64,000 nucleotides of DNA. Origin: Fimbriiglobus ruber (lineage in GTDB: Bacteria > Planctomycetota > Planctomycetia > Gemmatales > Gemmataceae). Position 1 is the stretch's first letter; every line of letters begins with the position of its first letter. Positions 30,164-39,993 of this stretch are shown here, one piece after another. The position numbers were made by a program, and so were the translations under genes. The notes below the pieces were generated by a model. That model was not told where the DNA came from, did not search any database, and saw only the letters and a list, made by a program, of their open reading frames with translations. The stretch spans positions 62,001 through 126,000 of the forward strand of contig NZ_NIDE01000020.1 in the NCBI RefSeq assembly GCF_002197845.1. Direction: 5' to 3'.

Positions 30164-30563
30164 AAAATCGCGACCTGTTCTTGTCGACAAAGGGAGGGCG
30201 AACGGCCGGATCATCGTGAAATCAACGGGCAGCATTCGACGGCATTCAGAATGTCTGGCCAATTCGTACCATTCCATTCGTTACATTCCACAGGTGCCTC
30301 TCGCGTGCCTGCGACCCGTCGACCTTGTGTCGCACAGGGGGCTCTCATTTATGACCTTGGACATAAGTTTGCGAGCAAAGACAAACGGAAAATCTCCCTC
30401 TCGATAAATTCATGTTAGACGCGAACATCTGCGCCTCGTGGCGAAGTTGGTCTCTACAACCGGTAGAAACCGCGGCATTTCCCTATTCTTTAGCACACTC
30501 CCCGGCTTAACCACGCATTCCTGCGGGAGAAAAACCCGGCAAAATGGGTCGCCAATGTCTTAA
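30164..30563. other. Non-coding gap upstream of the second kinase fusion
   Basis: About 400 bases with no supported gene. The part nearest 30163 could encode the 38-codon N-terminal extension of the kinase if translation begins at 30277. The rest is moderately AT-rich, ends at the IS701 target duplication and should hold the kinase promoter. No clear promoter boxes or hairpins were recognised. Confidence 0.5.
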
Positions 30564-31932
30564 CAGTACAGCGCGTATTTTACGTAACACGTTTGTGCCG
30601 CTGCTTCTTATGAGATCGGGTGGCTTGCTTGTTTCGCCGCTGGTGGTATTGAATTACGTCGCTGGTATGTTGGGTGGCCCCGGTTCCCCGTCGCCGCCGG
30701 AACAGGATCGCGCACCGGACGTTGAGCGCCCGGCACACCTGCTCCATCGTCACGTCTGGGTTTTTCCCCCCGGAGCCGCTCCGTGTGGGCGGCGACGAAT
30801 CCGAGGACGACCACGGCCAGGGTCAGGTGCCGCATCAGCCCCGTGTAATCCCGCCCCTCGTAGTGCATCAGTCCGACTTCCTGTTTGGCGACCCGGAATA
30901 GATGCTCGACCGTCCACCGGCGGAAGGCGACGGCGAGAATCCGAGCCACCGGCTCGGCCGTGGCGTTCGTCAGGAAGTACTTGATCTCCCCGGTCGCGTC
31001 GTTGCGGGCGACCATCAGGGTGTGCTTGCGGTCGGCCACCCAGACGATGGCGGTGGCCACCCGCCAGACCGACGGGCGGGTCGTCTGGCGGGTCAACCGG
31101 TACACTCGCCCCCGCTCGGCGTGACCCCCGGTCAACCGCTCGTCGGCCCGCCGGGAGGGGCCCCCGGCCGCGTCCCGGACGGCGAAATTCGTCGGGATTT
31201 CACCCACGAACCGCTGTCCCATCACGCCCAACACGGTCAGGAGCGGGACGGCTGCCCCGTACCCTTCGTCGAACGTCAGCCAGTCGAACGTGATCCCGTT
31301 CGTGTTCGCCCGGAGGAGTTGGTCGAGGGCCAGCCGCCACTTCGGGTGGTGCCGGACGGTGTCCGGGATGCCGGCCGCCTGACACCGCGCGCGGTCCACG
31401 TCCCACGACTCGGGTAGGAACAGGTCGGCGTCCAACAGGGTACGAAAGGTGCCCTTGGTGACCCCCACGTGGACGGTCACGATCCCATTGTCGACCTTGC
31501 CCACACACCCCAGGTACTGCCGTTGGACGCCCGGAGTGTGATCCCCCCACTTCCGGCTGCTCGTCTCGTCGATCACCCGACCGTTCCGACGGGATCGGTC
31601 GGGAGATCGGCCAGCGTATCGGCCACGAATCGGTGCAACCGCGTCCGGGCCTCGTCGTACGACCACACCGAGGTCGTCACGAACAACTGGAGGGTACGGA
31701 CCGTCGTCCCGCTCGCCAACGCGATCGGTTCGATCGATTTCCGCGGCAGGTCGGATAACAGGCCCCGACAATACGTGTCGAAGTGGGCGGCCGTGCGGTC
31801 CTGCCGGAACACGTCCCGATACCGGCCCAGATACCGGGCGAACGCCGGGCCGACGCCCACGATTTCCTGCTCGGTCATGTGATTCCTCCTAAATCCTTCC
31901 CTCCCATCCTATTAAATTACTGCGCTGTACTG
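30564..31932 (-). mobile_element. IS701-family insertion sequence (inactivated)
   Basis: A 1369-bp element with terminal inverted repeats CAGTACAGCGC, flanked by TTAA direct repeats (30560-30563 and 31933-31936). TTAA fits the YTAR target preference of IS701. The single transposase gene reads leftward and has two frameshifts. Confidence 0.85.
30580..31878 (-). pseudogene. IS701 transposase, two frameshifts
   Basis: The N-terminus starts at 31878 (TEQEIVGVGPAFARYLGRY). The frame must shift near 31576, at a CCC run, to continue into GRVIDETSSRKWGDHTPGVQ, the region of the first catalytic Asp. A long middle part follows with LTFDEGYG and RRWTVEHLFRVAKQEVGL. A second shift at a run of six C residues (30766-30771) is needed to read the natural C-terminus NPDVTMEQVCRALNVRCAIL, ending at 30580. 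Each shift corresponds to one base lost or gained in a G/C run. The gene is therefore inactive unless these are sequencing errors. Confidence 0.8.
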
Positions 31933-32054
31933 TTAAACATTAAAAAACAAGACAGTATATATAGTTCATCCGGGATGAGCGTACCCGGAAGTTGGTCAGA
32001 ACGAGGAACATGCCGTTTCTAGAAGAGTAACCACACCTTCTTCCGGAGAACGGC

Positions 32055-32465
32055 ATGTCCTCGACGTTACTCTATCGCGCGTTCGGGTTCCGCCAGTACG
32101 ATTGCGTCCGGCCGACCACCGCCGACGGCATCATGACCCTTCACCTCTGGCAAGATCCCACCCACGACCGGTGCTCGTACTGCCAGTCCCCGGATGTCAT
32201 CCGCCACGGGGCCGAGGAGCGGACCGTTCGGACGGTCCCGATCGGGGGCAAGCCCGTCGACCTGCGGTTACCCGTGCCCCGCCTCGGGTGCCGTAACTGC
32301 GGTCGCATCCGCCAAGCCGCGATCCGCTTCACCCGCCCCTTCCGCCGGTTCACCCATGCCTTCGAGCGGTATGCCTTGAGCCTGCTGTCACACATGACCA
32401 TCCAAGCCGTCGCCGACCACCTCCAGGTCGGCTGGACGTATGCGTTCAACCGGTGGCGGGGATGA
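32055..32465 (+). pseudogene. ISL3-family transposase, N-terminal fragment
   Basis: 136 codons. The zinc-finger start of ISL3 transposases is visible: a CSYCQSP knuckle, then VRTVPIGGKPVDLRLPVPRL, CRNCGR and a helix-turn-helix region MTIQAVADHLQVGW. Coding stops abruptly at NRWRG, where the sequence passes into the 3-prime end of the IS66 gene on the opposite strand. The catalytic DDE domain, about two thirds of the protein, is missing, so this is a truncated remnant. Confidence 0.85.
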
Positions 32466-33903
32466 GTGAGGGGACCGGGGTGCCGGTTCGGGCGGCGGCG
32501 ATGGTTTCGACGAGGAAGGTCAGAATGCTGCGCTCTTGAGCCTTGCAATTGGCGATCACCGTCAACATCCGTTCGACGAATCGACTCCCCCGGGTACTGT
32601 TCGTCCCGTAGCTCGTCTTCCGCCAGCAGACGGCGTGACGCAGGGCCCGCTCGGCCGCGTTGTTCGTCGGTTCGATCCCGGGATGTCGGGCGAACGTCCA
32701 CAGGCCGTCTGCGATCCCCAGCAATTCCCGGCAGACGGCCGCCGTCTTGGCGCAGGCGGACGCGGCCCCGCGGGTCAGCAGGTCGTGGACCTCGGACCGC
32801 AGGTGGGGCAGGTACGATCGCCGGAACGTGTCCCGGGTGAGTGTCCGCTTGCGGACCCGGTCCCCGTGTTCGAACAGGATGTTCGCGTGGGCCAGGAGTT
32901 CGGCTCCGATCTCCGCGCCCGCATTCCGCCGGTCGATCATGGCCTGGAAGTCCCGGGCCAGATGCGCCCAGCACACCTGGCGTCGGCCGGGGTCGAGGTG
33001 GTCGTACACGGAATACCGATCGGTCGTGTGGATGGTCGTGGCCCCGCCCCGGAGGGCGTCGAACGACGCCCGGTCGCGGTGCCGGGTGATCACGAACGCG
33101 GTCACGAAGGTGGTCACGGCCACCCACAGCCCGGCCTTCTTCGCGGCCTCCGTCCACCCGGTCTCGTCGACGTTCGCGTCGTGCCCGCGGGTGTGCGCGA
33201 GGGCGGCCGTGTGGACCGGTTCGAGGGCTTGGCTGGTCTGGTGTTCGAGGTGGCTAACCGTTCCCAGGCGGATCGGGATGTCGCACACATCGTCGAAGAA
33301 CGGGCGGACGCCCCGCTTGCCCAGACGTCCGGCGGCCGACAGGTAGGCGGCCACGGCCTGGACCCGGGGACCGTACCCGGTGGCCGCATCGGGGACCGGG
33401 GCGGCCGTGGTGGCGACCTGACAGTGGGGGCAGGTGAGGGTGTGCCGGCGGTGGTGGGTGACGTGCCGCAGGACGGGCGGGAGGTCGACTACCTGATCGA
33501 CGATCGGGTCAGGGTCGTCGCCGGTCAGGAGCTGCTGACACCGGTGGCACTGCGACGGCTTGTGGTCGATCACCTGATCGGGCGGCAGGATGGTCCGGGG
33601 ATGAGGCGGGTGGCCGGGTTGTCCGCCGCGCTTCCGGCCGGACGGCGGCTTGGGCGGGGCGGGTTTGGCGGACGGCGGATCGGACGATGGGGGCTTCGAC
33701 GAGTTCGTCGAGTTCAGCCGGAGTTGGGCCTCGAGGTCGGCGATCCGGGCCAGCAGTTGGGCGACCACGGTTTCGAGTTGGGTGATCTTGTCGGCCTGGG
33801 CGGCCAGGATTTCCTGGATGCCCTCGGGGGCCGATCGCCACAACGGTTCGGGGATCGAAGGCGGCCGGGTCATGGCCGACGAAAAGACAGGATTTGCGGG
33901 CAA
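32446..33903 (-). CDS. IS66-family transposase TnpC
   Basis: 485 residues, close to a full TnpC. An N-terminal coiled coil (ITQLETVVAQLLARIADLEA) is followed by the typical NSSKPPSSDPP and RKRGGQPGHPP linker and a zinc knuckle (CHRCQQLL). The DDE core has VDETGW, a TTDRYSVYDH segment and CWAHLARDFQ, and ends with TNNAAERALRHAV. No tnpA or tnpB genes accompany it, and the normal IS66 end is missing at 32446 where it abuts the ISL3 fragment. The coding frame looks intact, but the element is probably immobile without both ends. Confidence 0.88.
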   Translation of the reverse strand: MPANPVFSSAMTRPPSIPEPLWRSAPEGIQEILAAQADKITQLETVVAQLLARIADLEAQLRLNSTNSSKPPSSDPPSAKPAPPKPPSGRKRGGQPGHPPHPRTILPPDQVIDHKPSQCHRCQQLLTGDDPDPIVDQVVDLPPVLRHVTHHRRHTLTCPHCQVATTAAPVPDAATGYGPRVQAVAAYLSAAGRLGKRGVRPFFDDVCDIPIRLGTVSHLEHQTSQALEPVHTAALAHTRGHDANVDETGWTEAAKKAGLWVAVTTFVTAFVITRHRDRASFDALRGGATTIHTTDRYSVYDHLDPGRRQVCWAHLARDFQAMIDRRNAGAEIGAELLAHANILFEHGDRVRKRTLTRDTFRRSYLPHLRSEVHDLLTRGAASACAKTAAVCRELLGIADGLWTFARHPGIEPTNNAAERALRHAVCWRKTSYGTNSTRGSRFVERMLTVIANCKAQERSILTFLVETIAAARTGTPVPSLIPATG

Positions 33904-33973
33904 AAGTCAAGACGAAGACCGAGGGGTTGAACCTGTACCTCCACGAAACCGCGGCCGGCCGGCTACTCCGGGT

Positions 33974-34447
33974 CTACTTATGACGCTCTGTAAGGAGAAG
34001 CGCCCGGAGGCAACCTCGGGCGAGCGTCGAAAGTGGGTTGTCGCCGTCGAACAACGGCGGGCATTCCGACGCCCCTTGGGGCGGTGTTCGGATCGCATCG
34101 TCCAGGTACGTAAGGGCAGCGGTACATCCATCGGGAAATTGTTCTCGCAGGACAATCCCCATCACCCACAGGTTGTCGTCCACGCCCTCGAGGCGGACAT
34201 TTCGGATTTGAAGGACGTTTTTGACCCAGGCTATATAGCCCGTGAAAATGGCCGGACAGGAGTAGGTCAGGGCGGCGGCGAGGTGTGAGAGGCTGTACTT
34301 GGTGTCATGGACGCATTTCGCCATCCCGTCATCCCCGTACCTCTGCCGGAGTTCGGGCTGGTGGCCGTAGAGGCGGACGACGACCGCCTGGGCCAACGCC
34401 GGGCGTTGGCTCAGAATGAATCTCGCAACAGCCTTCTCGGACATCAT
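33974..34447 (-). CDS. Small helical protein coupled to a LOV kinase, function unknown
   Basis: 157 residues. Its ATG overlaps the stop of the LOV hybrid kinase (ATGA), so the two are co-translated. The sequence is predicted helical, with RYGDDGMAKCVHDTKYSLSH near 35-55 and FTGYIAWVKNVLQIR near 70-85. This pattern loosely recalls the helical segment found next to cobalamin-binding domains in some sensory proteins, but no B12-binding Rossmann domain or DxHxxG motif is present. That resemblance is from memory and weak. A partner or effector of the kinase is the contextual guess. Confidence 0.6.
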   Translation of the reverse strand: MMSEKAVARFILSQRPALAQAVVVRLYGHQPELRQRYGDDGMAKCVHDTKYSLSHLAAALTYSCPAIFTGYIAWVKNVLQIRNVRLEGVDDNLWVMGIVLREQFPDGCTAALTYLDDAIRTPPQGASECPPLFDGDNPLSTLARGCLRALLLTERHK

Positions 34448-36168
34448 TTCAGATCCAGAACTTGCCGGACCTTGTTCGCTAGAGATTGGAGAGAGTACGG
34501 CTTCTGGAGGAAAGCGGTCTCCTCTTGCAGGATGCCGTGTCGTACCACCGCGTCGTCCGTGTACCCGCTGGTGTAGAGTACCTTCATCTGTGGGAAACGG
34601 AGCTGGAGCGTCTGGGCCACTTCCCGCCCGCCCATACCCGGCATCACCACGTCCGTTAACAACAGGTCAATCGCTCCCTGGTGCCTCTCCACCACCCGCA
34701 GGGCGTCCTTGCCGTCTGTTGCTGCAAGCACCTTGTACCCGTGGGTTTGCAAGATCAGCAAGACCAGGGTACGAACACCGTCCTCGTCCTCCACCACCAG
34801 AACTGTCTCTGCACCCCGCACGCTCCCCACATCCGATCGGGCGGTGGCGCGGCTGGCCTGATCTTCGACGGCGGGAAAGTAGAGCTTGAACGCCGTTCCT
34901 CGGTTGACCTCGCTGTACACCGCCACATGCCCGCCGCTTTGCTTGACAATGCCCATGACCACGGCGAGGCCTAACCCGGTCCCCGTACCGACGCCCTTCG
35001 TCGTGAAGAACGGCTCGAAGATGCGTTCCTTCACATCTGGTGGCATGCCGGTGCCAGTGTCAGACACCGCTAACATGGTGTATTTACCTGGCCTCACGTC
35101 GGAGTGAAGGCGAGCGTACTCCTGGTCCAGCTCGACGGGTCGGGTCTCGATCGTCAGGCTCCCTCCCCTGGGCATGGCGTCGCGGGCGTTGACGGTAAGG
35201 TTCATCAGCATCTGGCCCAACTGATCGGGATCGACCTTCACCCGACTGATCATCGGGTCGAGGACGTTGGTAAACAGGATGTCTTCGCCGATCAGCCGCC
35301 GCAACATCTTCCCCGTTTCCCGGACCACCTCGTTCAGGTCCAGCACCTTCGGCTCCAGGACCGTCTTCCGGCTGAAGGCGAGCAACTGGCGCGTCAGGGA
35401 AGCCGCGCGCGCACTCGCCTCGCTGATTTCCTTTACGAACGCCCGGATCGGATCGTCCTTCCCCGCCTTGGAGAGAATGATTTCGCTGTAGCCCGTAATG
35501 ATGGACAGCAGGTTGTTGAAGTCGTGGGCCACGCCGCCAGCCAGTTGCCCCACCGCCTCCATCTTCTGCGCCTGGCGGAACTGTTCCTCCAGGCTGCGAC
35601 GCTCGGTCACGTCCGTTTGGACGCCGACGAAATGCGTCAACGCCCCACTCTGATTCTTCACTGGGGCGAGTGATAACTCGTTCCAGAACGGCGTGCCGTC
35701 CTTTCGGTAGTTCAGTAGCTCCTCCTTGCAAGGCTTTGCTTCCCGCACGGCCTCCCGAATTCTTCCCACGGCCGCCCTGTCCGTGCCCATGCCCTGGAGG
35801 AACCGGCAGTTCTGGCCGATGACCTCCTCGGTCCCATAGCCGGTCAGTTGCACGAACCCGGGGCTGGCGTAGACGATGGGGGCGTCCGGCTGGCGGGCGT
35901 CGGTAATGAGGATGCCCTGCGATACCGACTGCATGGCCCGGTCCCGCAGACGTAACTCCTCGTCCGCTCGCTTCTGGGAAGTGATGTCGTGGCCGGTGAC
36001 GGAAAAGGCGTGCTGGTCGAGCAGCGGTGCCCCGCTCCACAAGAACGTCCGATAGGTTCCATCCTTGGTCCGGAGCCGGCTCTCGAACGACGCCACGGCC
36101 TCTCCGCCCGCCATCCGTTCCAGATGAGCGAGGCTGCTCTGCCGATCTTCGGGGTGGATCAGGTTCAC
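34444..36168 (-). CDS. LOV/PAS hybrid histidine kinase with C-terminal receiver
   Basis: 574 residues from a GTG at 36168. A first PAS is cut at its N-terminus by this start. The second PAS carries the LOV photoreceptor signature GQNCRFLQG with the flavin-adduct cysteine near residue 118, and the preceding [12 protein letters not shown] fits. The kinase core has [10 protein letters not shown] (His near 214), [11 protein letters not shown] and GTGLGLAVV. The receiver has [13 protein letters not shown] with Asp near 506. In-frame sequence upstream of the GTG continues a good PAS core (GVIRFDGQFQRINPAW, then LGYTSEELLAERF) up to a stop near 36477 but offers no ATG, GTG or TTG. The true start is therefore unclear, or the 5-prime end is damaged. 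Confidence 0.85.
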   Translation of the reverse strand: MNLIHPEDRQSSLAHLERMAGGEAVASFESRLRTKDGTYRTFLWSGAPLLDQHAFSVTGHDITSQKRADEELRLRDRAMQSVSQGILITDARQPDAPIVYASPGFVQLTGYGTEEVIGQNCRFLQGMGTDRAAVGRIREAVREAKPCKEELLNYRKDGTPFWNELSLAPVKNQSGALTHFVGVQTDVTERRSLEEQFRQAQKMEAVGQLAGGVAHDFNNLLSIITGYSEIILSKAGKDDPIRAFVKEISEASARAASLTRQLLAFSRKTVLEPKVLDLNEVVRETGKMLRRLIGEDILFTNVLDPMISRVKVDPDQLGQMLMNLTVNARDAMPRGGSLTIETRPVELDQEYARLHSDVRPGKYTMLAVSDTGTGMPPDVKERIFEPFFTTKGVGTGTGLGLAVVMGIVKQSGGHVAVYSEVNRGTAFKLYFPAVEDQASRATARSDVGSVRGAETVLVVEDEDGVRTLVLLILQTHGYKVLAATDGKDALRVVERHQGAIDLLLTDVVMPGMGGREVAQTLQLRFPQMKVLYTSGYTDDAVVRHGILQEETAFLQKPYSLQSLANKVRQVLDLK

Positions 36169-36720
36169 GAATCGCTCGGCCAGCAGCTCTTCGGACGTAT
36201 AGCCGAGGGTGCGCGCCCAGGCCGGGTTGATCCGCTGGAACTGCCCGTCGAAGCGAATGACGCCGAGCAGGGCGAGGGACTCGCTGAAGAGTCGAGAAGA
36301 AACAATTCGGCCAGCATCAGCGCTTTCTCTGTCGAGTCTAGGACACCGGGACTCGGTGATCGTGACGTGCGCAAGTTTTGCTGGATAAGGGAAAAACGCG
36401 ATTGCCCCTGGATGAGCCTCAACCGAGGCGTGCTTGGCTAACTGGCCGGGTGGAGGTGAACGTCGCGAAGAATCTCAGATCCCTTAACGGCGTGCTGAGG
36501 ATCGGATTCTCGGTCACATCGGTCGGTGTCGAGCGAGACTAAGAGAAAACATCGCCGCCGCGAAAGTTTCGCGATGATGAGAATTTGTCGGCTTTCAGCT
36601 GCTCCGAGTATTAACGAAAGAAAAGAGGGAAATCGAGGGCAGAAGAGGGTTGATAGTATACTGATGAACAGATAATTTTAGGGGAGTCATTATTTCCTCG
36701 TCGCCCCCGAGGGCACCCTG
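36169..36720. other. Upstream remainder of the LOV kinase PAS domain and non-coding gap
   Basis: From 36169 to about 36474 the minus strand stays open in the LOV kinase frame and encodes convincing PAS sequence near its downstream end, but with no standard start. A second minus-strand frame with an ATG at 36422 overlaps it, so one base change or error could join them. From about 36480 to 36720 no gene is seen; this part is AT-richer and would hold the promoter of the plus-strand cassette. Confidence 0.5.
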
Positions 36721-37893
36721 ATGGTTCGTCCTTACGCCCCCAAAACGTTCCTCCGACACGTCCCGTTCGACCTCCTCCGTCAATTCTTCGACGCCCAGCG
36801 AATCGTGCTCGGCGTCGACTGGGACGCCACGCCCGACGGCGACGTCCAACCCGTGTACGACGCGTGGCTGAATCTTCTCCCGGCAGACCGGGAGCGGGCC
36901 GAACTGATGTTCCGGAACGTGCACGACCTGGCTGACCCGGACGGCGTCCGGATGCTCGCCGAGGAAGCCGCGTTCCAGCGATTCGATCCCAACCCGGCCG
37001 ACCCCGGGTACGGGCCGCACGCGATCGCCCTGTGGACCTTGCTCAACTTGCCGCCGGTCTTTCACAACGCACTTCAAATCCGACAAGCGGACATTCTCCC
37101 CGGACGGTACTGGCACCGGATCCCCGGACTCCCGAATCTACCGCCCGACGCGTCACCCGATCTCCGCCACCAACTTCAGATCGTCCTGGCGGACTATTTT
37201 CGTCGGGAGCAAGGGCGCGGACAGCGGGTGACGGTCGAGCATTACCCTCGGCCGGACGGAAAGCACTATTACTTCTGTTACCCGGACGACTACACGCACG
37301 CGCACGTCGGACACGATGTCGGGGGCAAACTCCGCCGATCGCCCGTTCGCCCGGCGTTCGAGATCGTGTTCGTCTTCGATTCCGCGAGCGGGGTTCTCGA
37401 ACTCTACGCACCCGGCCCGAAGGCCGTCCGCGGGGTACTCGAAGAACTCTTTTGCAAGACGTTGCTCAACACGTCCCCGCCCGTCGAAGTCCCGCACGAC
37501 CCGGCATACCAACTCGACCGGTTGCTCGACCCGTCGCACCCGTTCCCGACCGACCCGGCCGACGGCGTCTGCGAGGTCCGGGTCCGCCGGATGCGGGTGA
37601 GTTTGACGAACTCCCGGCGGCGAACGATTCTCGAAGCGGACCCGGAGGCGACGACGGCCGACGTGTTCGACATGCTCACAGAACAGTTCCCAATCGCCCG
37701 GTACCCCTGCAGTCAGATGCACATCACCCAGGCGGCGTTCGCCCTGACCTACCAACCACGGGGCGGCGGGAGGGACCGCAAGCTGACGTTCGAGGTGACC
37801 TACCCGAACGGTTGCACGCTCAAGAATCGATCCGAAGAGCAGCGGACACTCGGTGAGAAGTATTTGAAATCTTGGGGTATCGTGAGTGACTGA
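36721..37893 (+). CDS. Uncharacterised protein, first gene of a two-gene cassette
   Basis: 390 residues and no family recognised. The N-terminus (YAPKTFLRHVPFDLLRQFF, then GVDWDATPDG) is followed by a helical part. The middle is beta-rich with HYYFCYPDDYTHAHVGHDVG and EIVFVFDSASGVLELYAPG, and the C-terminal domain has VRRMRVSLTNSRRRTILEAD and LTFEVTYPNGCTLKNRSEEQ. There is no signal peptide or membrane segment, so it is probably cytoplasmic. A GAGGG ribosome site precedes the ATG. The last eight bases overlap the second gene, so the pair is made together. The gene neighbourhood suggests accessory cargo of a mobile element. Confidence 0.75.
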   Translation: MVRPYAPKTFLRHVPFDLLRQFFDAQRIVLGVDWDATPDGDVQPVYDAWLNLLPADRERAELMFRNVHDLADPDGVRMLAEEAAFQRFDPNPADPGYGPHAIALWTLLNLPPVFHNALQIRQADILPGRYWHRIPGLPNLPPDASPDLRHQLQIVLADYFRREQGRGQRVTVEHYPRPDGKHYYFCYPDDYTHAHVGHDVGGKLRRSPVRPAFEIVFVFDSASGVLELYAPGPKAVRGVLEELFCKTLLNTSPPVEVPHDPAYQLDRLLDPSHPFPTDPADGVCEVRVRRMRVSLTNSRRRTILEADPEATTADVFDMLTEQFPIARYPCSQMHITQAAFALTYQPRGGGRDRKLTFEVTYPNGCTLKNRSEEQRTLGEKYLKSWGIVSD

Positions 37894-39319
37894 TCCACTT
37901 CGGGACTTGCTCGCGGCGGCCGATCGAACCGACCCGCTGTTTTCGGCCGCCGACTTTGTGCGATGGCCAAATGGTGCCGCGCGTCAATTCGAGCAGCTCG
38001 GGTTACTGGCCGAGACATCACCGTCCGCGTACGTGGCGTGCGACTCGTGCGGCGGCGATCACGTCGAGCAAGTCATTTGGTTGGACACACCGACGCCGCG
38101 GCGGGCGTTTATCCCCTGCCCGGCAGACGGGCGCGTGCGGATTGATCCCGAGCGCCTGCGGCGGTGGACCGTTCGCCGGCCGAAACTGGCCGAGCGGGTG
38201 GCCGCGGCGGCCGGTGCGATCGGCGAGGTCACCGAGCGTGTTCCTACCCATTTGTGGAAGTTAGGGACAATCCGGACCGGCGGGCGCATCTGGAGTAGCT
38301 TCCTTGCGGTCGGACTTCATCACCCAACCGGGGTGGCCACCGTCGCGATGGTCCCCGAACTTGGTAACTCGAACGCACTCCTGTTCATCCTGTCCGTGAG
38401 CCCGCCCGCGAGCATTTGGTCAGCCACAGCGCCGCGGATCGTTCCCCTCGTTGACGTCCTGAGTCTCGGTAGCCGGGGATTGAACCTCGATCGCGAGACC
38501 CTGGAATCGGCCCTGACTCCATCGAGCGAGCCGTTACCCGCACCGTCGCCGATTGCCCTCCCCGCCGGAACGACCTGGGACCAAGTAGAACTGATCGTCG
38601 ACGACCACGTTCTCACCGTTCGCGTCGGAATGACAGAGCGGCGCGTCGGATTTGCCGCCGCCGGATTCGAGGACGGGCGGAAATCGAACGTCCCCGATCA
38701 GACCTGGGCGATCCTCACGTTGCTGGCCCGGCGGGGAGGCATTCTCGGCACGCCCGACTCCATCACCACCAAGTCGGGCGCATTCAAGCGAGCGATGAGC
38801 CAGATCCGGAAGCGCCTGAACGCCCTCGTTGGTCTCGACGATGACCCGTTCCACCCGGTCGGCCGGGGAAGTGATTACCGAACCCGCTTCCGCATCCGCG
38901 CGGAGTCGGGGTCCGTGTTCCCCACTCCGTCCGGGGCTACATGGTCGGACATTTCTATCGTCGAAGTGGCTCCGGGTGTGATCACCGTATCCGCCGACGA
39001 CACATCGGTCGGCGTCGAGAAGACGAACGCCCACTCGATCTCGTCGGCTCAGTTCGAAGCAACGGTCGGAGCGAGCCATCGGACCGTTCGTTACACGGTG
39101 GCCGACCTCGACGCCCCGATTCCGGCCCGGGACGCGCTGCTCGATGTACTCCGAGGCGGTGGTACCGTGCGACGGCCGGGAACGGATGACGGGATGCTCG
39201 CACTCGGCTCCTTCCTGTCACGCTTTTTTCTACTCGACTCGCCCCCGCTCACATTTCACCTCGGGAAATGGACCACCGAGTTTGAAGCCTACTCGTCAGC
39301 CGAGGACGGCGATCGGTGA
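37886..39319 (+). CDS. Uncharacterised protein with zinc-knuckle-like N-terminus and winged-helix-like region
   Basis: 477 residues from a GTG at 37886 that lies inside the end of the previous gene. The N-terminal 110 residues hold ACDSCGGDH and FIPCPADGRVRIDPERLRRW, giving a CxxC plus a further Cys that may bind zinc. A beta-rich middle follows. Around residues 270-330, TWAILTLLARRGGI and KRAMSQIRKRLNALVG, ending YRTRFRI, look like a winged helix with a recognition helix and wing. This suggests a DNA-binding sensor, but the function is unknown. A strong terminator lies 70 bases after the stop. Confidence 0.75.
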   Translation: MTDPLRDLLAAADRTDPLFSAADFVRWPNGAARQFEQLGLLAETSPSAYVACDSCGGDHVEQVIWLDTPTPRRAFIPCPADGRVRIDPERLRRWTVRRPKLAERVAAAAGAIGEVTERVPTHLWKLGTIRTGGRIWSSFLAVGLHHPTGVATVAMVPELGNSNALLFILSVSPPASIWSATAPRIVPLVDVLSLGSRGLNLDRETLESALTPSSEPLPAPSPIALPAGTTWDQVELIVDDHVLTVRVGMTERRVGFAAAGFEDGRKSNVPDQTWAILTLLARRGGILGTPDSITTKSGAFKRAMSQIRKRLNALVGLDDDPFHPVGRGSDYRTRFRIRAESGSVFPTPSGATWSDISIVEVAPGVITVSADDTSVGVEKTNAHSISSAQFEATVGASHRTVRYTVADLDAPIPARDALLDVLRGGGTVRRPGTDDGMLALGSFLSRFFLLDSPPLTFHLGKWTTEFEAYSSAEDGDR

Positions 39320-39387
39320 TCGATTACCGATCCCGTCGCACACGCCCTCAAAAATTTCTGTCAATTCCCGTCCGCCCGAACTCATTG

Positions 39388-39438
39388 ACTCGCAATCGGT
39401 TCCCGCCAATTCGGTGGGGATCGATTGCGAGTTTTTTT
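39388..39438 (+). terminator. Rho-independent terminator of the two-gene cassette
   Basis: An 11-bp stem ACTCGCAATCG/CGATTGCGAGT, extended by an inner CCCGCC/GGTGGG pairing, is followed directly by seven T residues. It lies about 70 bases beyond the stop at 39319 on the same strand and closes the cassette. Confidence 0.85.
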
Positions 39439-39453
39439 GCGTTCGGGTGATCG

Positions 39454-39915
39454 ATTACCGGTAACGCTCGTCGGCCGTTGGCGGCGGGCCACTGCCATCC
39501 AAATAGACCCTCTCGCGTACCGCGTAGGCTGGTTCCCTCTTTGGCCCTCAGGGGACGCGGAGACCGATCGAATGGCCGCACCGGCGTACCGCGTAGACTC
39601 GGAACCCGGCGTCCGCGCGATCGTGGTGTTGACCTGGCCAACGGTTCATCCGACGTGCCCTGGGTCTGGGGCCGCCTGGGTTCTGACAGGGGTGGTCGAG
39701 ATGCGAACGGATTCCGCCGTACCGGTTAGGTTCCCGACGGCGGCCGACGACGGCGATGACCGGGCAAACAGTCGCTTGGCCGTACCGGATACGCTCGCTC
39801 GTGGCCTTCCGGCGGCGGTTCTCCGGCGAACCGGTGTTTCGACGTACCGGGTCGGTTGCCGCCGCGACGGATCATCCCGGGGCGGTCCGCGGGCGAGCGG
39901 TGTGCCGTACCGCAT
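39454..39915 (+). repeat. Phased array of short degenerate repeats around CGTACCG
   Basis: A motif close to CGTACCGSRTA recurs at 39516, 39585, 39718, 39781, 39843 and 39906. A weaker copy is at 39654 (CGTGCCC), and a related ATTACCGGTA is near 39455. The spacings are about 62, 69, 69, 64, 63, 62 and 63 bases. The sequence between motifs is not conserved. The array fills the gap between the terminator and the replication-type genes of the element, so it may be an iteron-like origin or a multi-site operator. Coding use of this gap is not supported. Confidence 0.6.
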
Positions 39916-39993
39916 ACCCTCGAAAACCGTGACCGGCCCGCAAGCAGCCTGTGGTTCCCCTCAGCGGGACACAGTTGACATGAGGAGGACGAA

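Noticed and set aside
38941-39221. A small gene overlapping the end of the second cassette protein
   Set aside because: It lies wholly inside the larger frame, has skewed composition and lacks a start signal.
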